Shown here: piece by piece, positions 9,828 through 21,516 of the stretch | Numbering within the stretch: the stretch's first letter is position 1 | Layout of the letters: every line of letters starts with the position of its first letter | Assembly (NCBI RefSeq): GCF_018139145.2 | Contig: NW_026114224.1 | Location: forward strand, 682,001-746,000 | Direction: 5' to 3' | Origin: Gymnogyps californianus | Taxonomy: Eukaryota > Chordata > Aves > Accipitriformes > Cathartidae | DNA: 64,000 nucleotides | Program-made: the position numbers and the translations under genes | The notes under the pieces: model-generated | Seen by the model: the letters and a program-made list of their open reading frames with translations, nothing else | Databases searched by the model: none | What the model was told of the DNA's origin: nothing

Positions 9828-10820
9828 AGTTGCATCGAATGTAGTAATCCTTAGGGAAGAACGCTTATTGCTTGTTACCTCCGTACTTGTTTGTCTCTGT
9901 CTGTCTGTCGCTCTCCGGTCCTACGTAGTCTTCTCCTTCATTCATTCGCCCTCGTTCATGCGTCCGCGCAGAGTCTTAAAAGGAACAAACGGGTAGACTT
10001 GGCCTCCCTTCCCGCACTCGGACCCCGGGGGTAGACCTGGCCTCCCTCCCGCACTCGGACCCCGGCGGTAGACCTGGCCTCCCTTCCCGCACTCGGACCC
10101 CGGGGTAGACCTGGCCTCCCTGCCCGGACCCCGGGGTAGACCTGGCCTCCCTTCCCGCACTCGGACCCCGGGGTAGACCTGGCCTCCCTTCCCGCACTCG
10201 GACCCGGGGAGACCTGGCCTCCCTTCCCGCACTCGGACCCCGGGGTAGACCTGGCCTCCGTGCACGGACCCCGGGGGTAGACCTGGCCTCCCTTCCCGCA
10301 CTCGGACTCAGGGGTAGACCTGGCCTCCCTTCCCGCACTCGGACCCCGGGGGTAGACCTGGCCTCCCTTCCCGCACTCGGACCCGGGGTAGACCTGGCCT
10401 CCCTGCCCGGACCCCGGGCGTAGACCTGGCCTCCCTTCCCGCACTCGGACCCCGAGGGTAGACCTGGCCTCCCTGCCCGGACCCCGGGCGTAGACCTGGC
10501 CTCCCTGCCCGGACCCCGGGCGTAGACCTGCCCTCCCTCCCCGCACTCGGACCCCGGGGTAGACCTGGCCTCCCTTCCCGCACTCGGACACCGGGGGTAG
10601 ACCTGGCCTCCCTCCCTGCACTCGGGCTAGACCTGGCCTCCCTGCCCGCACCCCGGGTAAACCTGGCCTCCCTGCCCGCACCCCGGGGTAAACCTGGCCT
10701 CCCTGCCCGCACTCGGGCCCCGGGCATAGACCTGGCCGCCCTGCCCGGACCCCGGGCGTAGACCTGGCCGCCCTGCCCGCACTCGGACTCGCGGTAGACC
10801 TGGCCTCCCTGCCCGCACTC
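9828..10820 (+). repeat. Macrosatellite unit 0, partial and diverged left edge
   Basis: Only the last part of the block is present (9828-9985), with more differences from the consensus than any later unit. An array of about 830 bp follows. This is the junction between single-copy DNA and the repeat. Confidence 0.85.
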
Positions 10821-12229
10821 AGACAGGAGAGTTTTCTTTTTCTTCCTTCTTCTCTCCGCCTGCTTTAAATAAAGGAATAAAAATGTAGAGAGGGGTGTAA
10901 GAAATAGCGGTTTAATTCATCATTCATCAATCATTACTCGAGGGCGGGCGGAGCCACTTCATTGCTTGTTTCTTCCCGCCGGTCTACAAGTCATGCAGTC
11001 CTTCGAATAAGAAACCATTGTCCTCGCTTTGTTGTTTGTTCATGGAGAACGCTCGCCCAGCTTACCTTTGAGTTATTCTTTTTGAGGACCTCTTGGCGCA
11101 AACAAACGAGGTCGAGCGCTACCTGCTGTCGCTTGACGCCACCGTTCCTTCGTTGCTAAGGAACAGGTATCAAGACTCTCTCGTTTCCGCAGCGTTTAGC
11201 GGCCCTCGGGGCGCCGCCTCCCCTGCACGGCGGGCACGCGAGTCTGAAACGGCCTCAAAACGACTACGGAATTCGTCGTCACGCATCCAATGTAGTAATC
11301 CTTAGGGAAGAACGCTTATTGCTTGTTACCTCCATACTTGTTTGTCTCTCTGTCCGTCTGTCGCTCTCCGGTCCTATGTCGCTTTCTCCTTCATTCCATC
11401 GCCCTCGTTCGTGCGTCCGCTCGGAGCCTGAGAAGGAACGAACGGGTAGACGTGGCCTCCCTTCCCGCACTCGGACCCCGGCGGTAGACCTGGCCTCCCT
11501 TCCCGCACTCGGACCCCGGGTAGACCTGGCCTCCCTGCCCGGACCCCGGGCATAGACCTGGCCTCCATGCCTGCACTTGGACCCCGGGTAGACCTGGCCT
11601 CCGTCCCCGCAATCGGACTCGGGGTAGACCTGGCCTCCCTGCCCGGACCACCGCTAGACCTGGTCTCCCTTCCCACACTCGGACCCAGGGGTAGACCTGG
11701 CCTCCCTTCCCGCACTCGGACCCCGGCGGTAGACCTGGCCTCCCTTCCCGCACTCGGACCCCGGCGGTAGACCTGGCCTCCCTTCCCGCACTCGGACCCC
11801 GGGGAGACCTGCCTCCTCCCCCCCCGGTAGACCTGGCCTCCCTCCCTGCACTCGGACCCCGGGGGTAGACCTGGCCTCCCTTCCCGCACTCGGACCCCGG
11901 GGTAGACCTGGCCTCCCTTCCCGCACTCGGGACCCCGGGGGTAGACCTGGCCTCCCTGCCCGCACTCGGCCCGGCTAGACCTGGCCCCCTGCCCGGACCC
12001 CGGGCGTAGACCTGGCCTCCCTGCCCGCACCCCGGGGTAAACCTGGCCTCCCTGCCCGCACTCGGGTAGACCTGGTCTGCCTGCCCGCACCCCGGGGTAA
12101 ACCTGGCCTCCCTGCCCGCACTCGGGCCCCGGGCATAGACCTGGCCGCCCTGCCCGGACCCCGGGCGTAGACCTGGCCGCCCTGCCCGCACTCGGACTCG
12201 CGGTAGACCTGGCCTCCCTGCCCGCACTC
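10821..12229 (+). repeat. Macrosatellite unit 1
   Basis: Block 10821-11445, then array. It carries the CATCATTCATCAATCATT form (longest of the copies) and CTCTTGGCGC. Its array holds a short C run at 11818-11825. Confidence 0.9.
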
Positions 12230-13670
12230 AGACAGGAGAGTTTTCTTTTTCTTCCTTCTTCTCTCCGCCTGCTTTAAATAAAGGAATAAAAATGTAGAGA
12301 GGGGTGTAAGAAATAGCGGTTTAATTCATCAATCATTACTCGAGGGCGGGCGGAGCCACTTCATTGCTTGTTTCTTCCCGCCGGTCTACAAGTCATGCAG
12401 TCCTTCGAATAAGAAACCATTGTCCTCGCTTTGTTGTTTGTTCATGGAGAACGCTCGCCCAGCTTACCTTTGAGTTATTCTTTTCGAGGACCTCTTGGCG
12501 CAAACAAACGAGGTCGAGCGCTACCTGCTGTCGCTTGACGCCACCGTTCCTTCGTTGCTAAGGAACAGGTATCAAGACTCTCTCGTTTCCGCAGCGTTTA
12601 GCGGCCCTCGGGGCGCCGCCTCCCCTGCACGGCGGGCACGCGAGTCTGAAACGGCCTCAAAACGACTACGGAATTCGTCGTCACGCATCCAATGTAGTAA
12701 TCCTTAGGGAAGAATGCTTATTGCTTGTTACCTCCATACTTGTTTGTCTCTCTGTCCGTCTGTCGCTCTCCGGTCCTATGTCGCTTTCTCCTTCATTCCA
12801 TCGCCCTCGTTCGTGCGTCCGCTCGGAGCCTGAGAAGGAACGAACGGGTAGACGTGGCCTCCCTTCCCGCACTCGGACCCCGGCGGTAGACCTGGCCTCC
12901 CTTCCCGCACTCGGACCCCGGGTAGACCTGGCCTCCCTGCCCGGACCCCGGGCATAGACCTGGCCTCCATGCCTGCACTTGGACCCCGGGTAGACCTGGC
13001 CTCCGTCCCCGCAATCGGACTCGGGGTAGACCTGGCCTCCCTGCCCGGACCACCGCTAGACCTGGTCTCCCTTCCCGCACTCGGACCCGGGGTAGACCTG
13101 GCCTCCCTTCCCGCACTCGGACCCCGGCGGTAGACCTGGCCTCCCTCCCGCACTCGGACCCCGGCGGTAGACCTGGCCTCCCTTCCCGCACTCGGACCCC
13201 GGCGGTAGACCTGGCCTCCCTTCCCGCACTCGGACCCCGGGGAGACCTGGCCTCCGTGCCCGCCCCGGGTAGACCTGGCCTCCCTCCCTGCACTCGGACC
13301 CGGGGTAGACCTGGCCTCCCTTCCCGCACTCGGACCCCGGGGTAGACCTGGCCTCCCTTCCCGCACTCGGACCCCGGGGTAGACCTGGCCTCCCTGCCCG
13401 CACTCGGCCCCGGGCATAGACCTGGCCCCCTGCCCGGACCCCGGGCGTAGACCTGGCCTCCCTGCCCGCACCCCGGGGTAAACCTGGCCTCCCTGCCCGC
13501 ACTCGGGTAGACCTGGTCTGCCTGCCCGCACCCCGGGGTAAACCTGGCCTCCCTGCCCGCACTCGGGCCCCGGGCATAGACCTGGCCGCCCTGCCCGGAC
13601 CCCGGGCGTAGACCTGGCCGCCCTGCCCGCACTCGGACTCGCGGTAGACCTGGCCTCCCTGCCCGCACTC
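12230..13670 (+). repeat. Macrosatellite unit 2
   Basis: Block 12230-12847, then array. Variants: TTTTCGAGG and CTCTTGGCGC, and AGAATGCTT where the other units have AGAACGCTT. Confidence 0.9.
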
Positions 13671-15152
13671 AGACAGGAGAGTTTTCTTTTTCTTCCTTCT
13701 TCTCTCCGCCTGCTTTAAATAAAGGAATAAAAATGTAGAGAGGGGTGTAAGAAATAGCGGTTTAATTCATCATCAATCATTACTCGAGGGCGGGCGGAGC
13801 CACTTCATTGCTTGTTTCTTCCCGCCGGTCTACAAGTCATGCAGTCCTTCGAATAAGAAACCATTGTCCTCGCTTTGTTGTTTGTTCATGGAGAACGCTC
13901 GCCCAGCTTACCTTTGAGTTATTCTTTTTGAGGACCTCTTGGCGCAAACAAACGAGGTCGAGCGCTACCTGCTGTCGCTTGACGCCACCGTTCCTTCGTT
14001 GCTAAGGAACAGGTATCAAGACTCTCTCGTTTCCGCAGCGTTTAGCGGCCCTCGGGGCGCCGCCTCCCCTGCACGGCGGGCACGCGAGTCTGAAACGGCC
14101 TCAAAACGACTACGGAATTCGTCGTCACGCATCCAATGTAGTAATCCTTAGGGAAGAACGCTTATTGCTTGTTACCTCCATACTTGTTTGTCTCTCTGTC
14201 CGTCTGTCGCTCTCCGGTCCTATGTCGCTTTCTCCTTCATTCCATCGCCCTCGTTCGTGCGTCCGCTCGGAGCCTGAGAAGGAACGAACGGGTAGACGTG
14301 GCCTCCCTTCCCGCACTCGGACCCCGGCGGTAGACCTGGCCTCCCTTCCCGCACTCGGACCCCGGGTAGACCTGGCCTCCCTGCCCGGACCCCGGGCATA
14401 GACCTGGCCTCCATGCCTGCACTTGGACCCCGGGTAGACCTGGCCTCCGTCCCCGCAATCGGACTCGGGGTAGACCTGGCCTCCCTGCCCGGACCACCGC
14501 TAGACCTGGTCTCCCTTCCCACACTCGGACCCAGGGGTAGACCTGGCCTCCCTTCCCGCACTCGGACCCCGGCGGTAGACCTGGCCTCCCTGCCCGCACT
14601 CGGACCCCGGCGGTAGACCTGGCCTCCCTTCCCGCACTCGGACCGCGGGGTAGACCTTGCCTCCTTGCCCGGACCCCGGCGTAGACCTGGCCTCCCTTCC
14701 CGCACTCGGACCCCGGGGTAGACCTGGCCTCCGTGCCCGCACCCCGGGTAGACCTGGCCTCCCTCCCTGCACTCGGACCCCGGGGTAGACCTGGCCTCCC
14801 TTCCCGCACTCGGACCCCGGGGTAGACCTGGCCTCCCTTCCCGCACTCGGGACCCCGGGGTAGACCTGGCCTCCCTGCCCGCACTCGGCCCCGGGCATAG
14901 ACCTGGCCGCCCTGCCCGGACCCCGGGCGTAGACCTGGCCTCCCTGCCCGCACCCCGGGGTAAACCTGGCCTCCCTGCCCGCACTCGGGTAGACCTGGTC
15001 TGCCTGCCCGCACCCCGGGGTAAACCTGGCCTCCCTGCCCGCACTCGGGCCCCGGGCGTAGACCTGGCCGCCCTGCCCGGACCCCGGGCGTAGACCTGGC
15101 CGCCCTGCCCGCACTCGGACTCGCGGTAGACCTGGCCTCCCTGCCCGCACTC
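13671..15152 (+). repeat. Macrosatellite unit 3
   Basis: Block 13671-14291, then array. Variants: CATCATCAATC and CTCTTGGCGC. Confidence 0.9.
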
Positions 15153-16597
15153 AGACAGGAGAGTTTTCTTTTTCTTCCTTCTTCTCTCCGCCTGCTTTAA
15201 ATAAAGGAATAAAAATGTAGAGAGGGGTGTAAGAAATAGCGGTTTAATTCATCAATCATTACTCGAGGGCGGGCGGAGCCACTTCATTGCTTGTTTCTTC
15301 CCGCCGGTCTACAAGTCATGCAGTCCTTCGAATAAGAAACCATTGTCCTCGCTTTGTTGTTTGTTCATGGAGAACGCTCGCCCAGCTTACCTTTGAGTTA
15401 TTCTTTTTGAGGACCTCTCGGCGCAAACAAACGAGGTCGAGCGCTACCTGCTGTCGCTTGACGCCACCGTTCCTTCGTTGCTAAGGAACAGGTATCAAGA
15501 CTCTCTCGTTTCCGCAGCGTTTAGCGGCCCTCGGGGCGCCGCCTCCCCTGCACGGCGGGCACGCGAGTCTGAAACGGCCTCAAAACGACTACGGAATTCG
15601 TCGTCACGCATCCAATGTAGTAATCCTTAGGGAAGAACGCTTATTGCTTGTTACCTCCATACTTGTTTGTCTCTCTGTCCGTCTGTCGCTCTCCGGTCCT
15701 ATGTCGCTTTCTCCTTCATTCCATCGCCCTCGTTCGTGCGTCCGCTCGGAGCCTGAGAAGGAACGAACGGGTAGACGTGGCCTCCCTTCCCGCACTCGGA
15801 CCCCGGCGGTAGACCTGGCCTCCCTTCCCGCACTCGGACCCCGGGTAGACCTGGCCTCCCTGCCCGGACCCCGGGCATAGACCTGGCCTCCATGCCTGCA
15901 CTTGGACCCCGGGTAGACCTGGCCTCCGTCCCCGCAATCGGACTCGGGGTAGACCTGGCCTCCCTGCCCGGACCACCGCTAGACCTGGTCTCCCTTCCCA
16001 CACTCGGACCGGGGTAGACCTGGCCTCCCTTCCGCACTCGGACCCCGGCGGTAGACCTGGCCTCCCTCCCGCACTCGGACCCCGGCGGTAGACCTGGCCT
16101 CCCTTCCCGCACTCGGACCCCGGGGTAGACCTGCCTCCTTGCCCGGACCCCGGCGTAGACCTGGCCTCCCTCCCGCCCCCCCCCCCCCCCCCCCCCGGTA
16201 GACCTGGCCTCCCTCCCGCACTCGGACCCCGGGGTAGACCTGGCCTCCCTTCCCGCACTCGGACCCCGGCGTAGACCTGGCCTCCCTTCCCGCACTCGGA
16301 CCCCGGGGGTAGACCTGGCCTCCCTGCCCGCACTCGGACCCCGGGCTAGACCTGGCCCCCTGCCCGGACCCGGGCGTAGACCTGGCCTCCCTGCCCGCAC
16401 CCCGGGGTAAACCTGGCCTCCCTGCCCGCACTCGGGTAGACCTGGCTCCTGCCCGCACCCCGGGGTAAACCTGGCCTCCCTGCCCGCACTCGGGCCCCGG
16501 GCATAGACCTGGCCGCCCTGCCCGGACCCCGGGCGTAGACCTGGCCGCCCTGCCCGCACTCGGACTCGCGGTAGACCTGGCCTCCCTGCCCGCACTC
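15153..16597 (+). repeat. Macrosatellite unit 4, with a 21-base C run
   Basis: Block 15153-15770, then array. First unit with CTCTCGGCGC. A pure C run lies at 16176-16196, at about the array position where unit 1 has its shorter run. Confidence 0.9.
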
Positions 16598-17995
16598 AGA
16601 CAGGAGAGTTTTCTTTTTCTTCCTTCTTCTCTCCGCCTGCTTTAAATAAAGGAATAAAAATGTAGAGAGGGGTGTAAGAAATAGCGGTTTAATTCATCAA
16701 TCATTACTCGAGGGCGGGCGGAGCCACTTCATTGCTTGTTTCTTCCCGCCGGTCTACAAGTCATGCAGTCCTTCGAATAAGAAACCATTGTCCTCGCTTT
16801 GTTGTTTGTTCATGGAGAACGCTCGCCCAGCTTACCTTTGAGTTATTCTTTTCGAGGACCTCTCGGCGCAAACAAACGAGGTCGAGCGCTACCTGCTGTC
16901 GCTTGACGCCACCGTTCCTTCGTTGCTAAGGAACAGGTATCAAGACTCTCTCGTTTCCGCAGCGTTTAGCGGCCCTCGGGGCGCCGCCTCCCCTGCACGG
17001 CGGGCACGCGAGTCTGAAACGGCCTCAAAACGACTACGGAATTCGTCGTCACGCATCCAATGTAGTAATCCTTAGGGAAGAACGCTTATTGCTTGTTACC
17101 TCCATACTTGTTTGTCTCTCTGTCCGTCTGTCGCTCTCCGGTCCTATGTCGCTTTCTCCTTCATTCCATCGCCCTCGTTCGTGCGTCCGCTCGGAGCCTG
17201 AGAAGGAACGAACGGGTAGACGTGGCCTCCCTTCCCGCACTCGGACCCCGGCGGTAGACCTGGCCTCCCTTCCCGCACTCGGACCCCGGGTAGACCTGGC
17301 CTCCCTGCCCGGACCCCGGGCATAGACCTGGCCTCCATGCCTGCACTTGGACCCCGGGTAGACCTGGCCTCCGTCCCCGCAATCGGACTCGGGGTAGACC
17401 TGGCCTCCCTGCCCGGACCACCGCTAGACCTGGTCTCCCTTCCCGCACTCGGACCCGGGGTAGACCTGGCCTCCCTTCCCGCACTCGGACCCCGGCGGTA
17501 GACCTGGCCTCCCTCCCGCACTCGGACCCCGGGGTAGACCTGCCTCCCTGCCCGGACCCCGGCGTAGACCTGGCCTCCCTTCCCGCACTCGGACCCCGGG
17601 GCAGACCTGGCCTCCGTGCCCGCACCCCGGGTAGACCTGGCCTCCCTCCCGCACTCGGACCCCGGGGTAGACCTGGCCTCCCTTCCCGCACTCGGACCCC
17701 GGGGTAGACCTGGCCTCCCTGCCCGCACTCGGGCCCCGGGCATAGACCTGGCCCCCTGCCCGGACCCCGGGCGTAGACCTGGCCTCCCTGCCCGCACCCC
17801 GGGGTAAACCTGGCCTCCCTGCCCGCACTCGGGTAGACCTGGTCGCCTGCCCGCACCCCGGGGTAAACCTGGCCTCCCTGCCCGCACTCGGGCCCCGGGC
17901 ATAGACCTGGCCGCCCTGCCCGGACCCCGGGCGTAGACCTGGCCGCCCTGCCCGCACTCGGACTCGCGGTAGACCTGGCCTCCCTGCCCGCACTC
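16598..17995 (+). repeat. Macrosatellite unit 5
   Basis: Block 16598-17215, then the shortest full array. It combines TTTTCGAGG (as unit 2) with CTCTCGGCGC (as units 4, 6 and 7), a mosaic of variants. Confidence 0.9.
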
Positions 17996-19268
17996 AGACA
18001 GGAGAGTTTTCTTTTTCTTCCTTCTTCTCTCCGCCTGCTTTAAATAAAGGAATAAAAATGTAGAGAGGGGTGTAAGAAATAGCGGTTTAATTCATCATCA
18101 ATCATTACTCGAGGGCGGGCGGAGCCACTTCATTGCTTGTTTCTTCCCGCCGGTCTACAAGTCATGCAGTCCTTCGAATAAGAAACCATTGTCCTCGCTT
18201 TGTTGTTTGTTCATGGAGAACGCTCGCCCAGCTTACCTTTGAGTTATTCTTTTTGAGGACCTCTCGGCGCAAACAAACGAGGTCGAGCGCTACCTGCTGT
18301 CGCTTGACGCCACCGTTCCTTCGTTGCTAAGGAACAGGTATCAAGACTCTCTCGTTTCCGCAGCGTTTAGCGGCCCTCGGGGCGCCGCCTCCCCTGCACG
18401 GCGGGCACGCGAGTCTGAAACGGCCTCAAAACGACTACGGAATTCGTCGTCACGCATCCAATGTAGTAATCCTTAGGGAAGAACGCTTATTGCTTGTTAC
18501 CTCCATACTTGTTTGTCTCTCTGTCCGTCTGTCGCTCTCCGGTCCTATGTCGCTTTCTCCTTCATTCCATCGCCCTCGTTCGTGCGTCCGCTCGGAGCCT
18601 GAGAAGGAACGAACGGGTAGACGTGGCCTCCCTTCCCGCACTCGGACCCCGGCGGTAGACCTGGCCTCCCTTCCCGCACTCGGACCCTGGGGTAGACCTG
18701 GCCTCCCTGCCCGGACCCCGGGCATAGACCTGGCCTCCATGCCCGCACTTGGACCCCGGGTAGACCTGGCCTCCGTCCCCGCAATCGGACTCGGGGTAGA
18801 CCTGGCCTCCCTGCCCGGACCACCGCTAGACCTGGTCTCCCTTCCCGCACTCGGACCCGGGAGACCGGCCTCCCTTCCAGCACTCGGACCCCGGGGTAGA
18901 CCTGGCCTCCCTTCCCGCACTCGGACCCCGGGGCAGACCTGGCCTCCTGCCCGGACCCGGGGTAGACCTGGCCTCCCTTCCCGCACTCGGACCAGGGGTA
19001 GACCTGGCCTCCCTTCCCGCACTCGGACTCGGGGTAGACCTGGCCTCCCTTCCCGCACTCGGACCCGGGGTAGACCTGGCCTCCCTGCCCGGACCCCGGC
19101 GTAGACCTGGCCTCCCTCCCGCACCCCGGGTAGACCTGGCCTCCCTGCCCGCACTCGGGTAGACCTGGTCTGCCTGCCCGCACCCCGGGGTAACCTGGCC
19201 TCCCTTCCCGCACTCGGACCCCGAGGGTAGACCTGGCCTCCCTCCCGCACTCGGACCCCGGCGTAGAC

Positions 19269-19305
<37 letters not shown>

Positions 19306-19654
19306 CGCCCGGACCCCGGGCGTAGACCTGCCTCCCTCCCGCACTCGGACCCCGGGGTAGACCTGGCCTCCCTCCCGCACTCGGACCCCGGGTAGACCTG
19401 GCCTCCCTTCCCGCACTCGGGACACCGGGGTAGACCTGGCCTCCCTCCCTGCACTCGGGCTAGACCTGGCCGCCCTGCCCGCACCCCGGGGTAAACCTGG
19501 CCTCCCTGCCCGCACCCCGGGGTAAACCTGGCCTCCCTGCCCGCACTCGGGCCCCGGGCATAGACCTGGCCGCCCTGCCCGGACCCCGGGCGTAGACCTG
19601 GCCGCCCTGCCCGCACTCGGACTCGCGGTAGACCTGGCCTCCCTGCCCGCACTC
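17996..19654 (+). repeat. Macrosatellite unit 6, longest internal unit, with a 31-base C run
   Basis: Block 17996-18617, then an enlarged array containing a pure C run at 19272-19302. Confidence 0.9.
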
Positions 19655-21516
19655 AGACAGGAGAGTTTTCTTTTTCTTCCTTCTTCTCTCCGCCTGCTTT
19701 AAATAAAGGAATAAAAATGTAGAGAGGGGTGTAAGAAATAGCGGTTTAATTCATCAATCATTACTCGAGGGCGGGCGGAGCCACTTCATTGCTTGTTTCT
19801 TCCCGCCGGTCTACAAGTCATGCAGTCCTTCGAATAAGAAACCATTGTCCTCGCTTTGTTGTTTGTTCATGGAGAACGCTCGCCCAGCTTACCTTTGAGT
19901 TATTCTTTTTGAGGACCTCTCGGCGCAAACAAACGAGGTCGAGCGCTACCTGCTGTCGCTTGACGCCACCGTTCCTTCGTTGCTAAGGAACAGGTATCAA
20001 GACTCTCTCGTTTCCGCAGCGTTTAGCGGCCCTCGGGGCGCCGCCTCCCCTGCACGGCGGGCACGCGAGTCTGAAACGGCCTCAAAACGACTACGGAATT
20101 CGTCGTCACGCATCCAATGTAGTAATCCTTAGGGAAGAACGCTTATTGCTTGTTACCTCCATACTTGTTTGTCTCTCTGTCCGTCTGTCGCTCTCCGGTC
20201 CTATGTCGCTTTCTCCTTCATTCCATCGCCCTCGTTCGTGCGTCCGCTCGGAGCCTGAGAAGGAACGAACGGGTAGACGTGGCCTCCCTTCCCGCACTCG
20301 GACCCCGGCGTGACCTGGCCTCCCTCCCGCACTCGACCCCGGCGTAGACCTGGCCTCCTCCCGCACTCGGAAGACCTGGCCTCCGGCCCCTCGGGTAGAC
20401 CTGGCCTCCCTGCCCGGACCCCGGGCGTAGACCTGGCCTCCCTCCCGCACTCGGACCCCGGGTAGACCTGGCCTCCCTCCCCGCACTCGGACCCCGGGTA
20501 GACCTGGCCTCCCTGCCCGGACCCCGGGCATAGACCTGGCCTCCATGCCTGCACTCGGACCCCGGGTAGACCTGGCCTCCCGTCCCCGCAATCGGACTCG
20601 GGGTAGACCTGGCCTCCCTGCCCGGACCACCGCTAGACCTGGCCTCCCTTCCCGCACTCGGACCCAGGGGTAGACCTGGCCTCCCTTCCCGCACTCGGAC
20701 CCCGGGGTAGACCTGGCCTCCCTGCCCGCACCCCGGGGGTAGACCTGGCCTCCCTGCCCGCACCCCGGGGTAGACCTGGCCTCCCTGCCCGCACCCCGGG
20801 GGTAGACCTGGCCTCCCTGCCCGCACCCCGGGGGTAGACCTGGCCTCCCTGCCCGCACCCCGGGGTAGACCTGGCCTCCCTGCCCGCACCCCGGGGGTAG
20901 ACCTGGCCTCCCTGCCCGCACCCCGGGGGTAGACCTGGCCTCCCTGCCCGCACCCCGGGGGTAGACCTGGCCTCCCTGCCCGCACCCCGGGGGTAGACCT
21001 GGCCTCCCTGCCCGCACCCCGGGGGTAGACCTGGCCTCCCTGCCCGCACCCCGGGGGTAGACCTGGCCTCCCTGCCCGCACCCCGGGGTAGACCTGGCCT
21101 CCCTGCCCGCACCCCGGGGGTAGACCTGGCCTCCCTGCCCGCACTCCAGACCCCGGGGGTAGACCTGGCCTCCCTGCCCGCACTCAGACCCCGGGGTAGA
21201 CCTGGCCTCCCTGCCCGCACTCAGACCCCGGGGGTAGACCTGGCCTCCCTGCCCGCACTCAGACCCCGGGGTAGACCTGGCCTCCCTGCCCGCACTCAGA
21301 CCCCGGGGGTAGACCTGGCCTCCCTGCCCGCACTCGGGCCCCGGGCGTAACCTGGCCTCCCTGCCCGCACTCGGCCCCGGGCGTAGACCTGGCCTCCATG
21401 CCCGCACTCGGGCCCCGGGCGTAGACCTGGCCTCCATGCCCGCACTCGGGCCCCGGGCGTAGACCTGGCCTCCATGCCCGCTCCCTGCCCTGCTCTCGGA
21501 CCCCAGGGGTAGACCT
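19655..21516 (+). repeat. Macrosatellite unit 7, terminal, with a homogenised 32-bp array
   Basis: Block 19655-20272, then a final array. From about 20706 to 21125 the monomers are a nearly uniform 32-bp form (TAGACCTGGCCTCCCTGCCC plus GCACCCCGGGGG) lacking the CTCGGA of the 37-bp form. Variants with ACTCAGA and ACTCGGG follow up to the right edge. Confidence 0.9.

Larger units (their letters stand above)
9828..21516 (+). repeat. Macrosatellite: about 1.4-kb higher-order units with an internal GC-rich minisatellite of about 37 bp
   Basis: Each unit has a conserved, CpG-rich block of about 620 bp and an array of a minisatellite. A typical monomer reads GTAGACCTGGCCTCCCTTCC followed by CGCACTCGGACCCCGGG, about 37 bp. 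Block starts (AGACAGGAGAG) are at 10821, 12230, 13671, 15153, 16598, 17996 and 19655, giving periods of 1409, 1441, 1482, 1445, 1398 and 1659 bp. The blocks are nearly identical, with few point and 3-bp differences; the arrays vary in monomer number and type. Many long open frames occur because the minisatellite has few stops. The block includes TTTAAATAAAGGAATAAAAA (two AATAAA) and short frames of 65, 70 and 78 codons that I do not recognise. I see no known gene in it. Confidence 0.95.
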
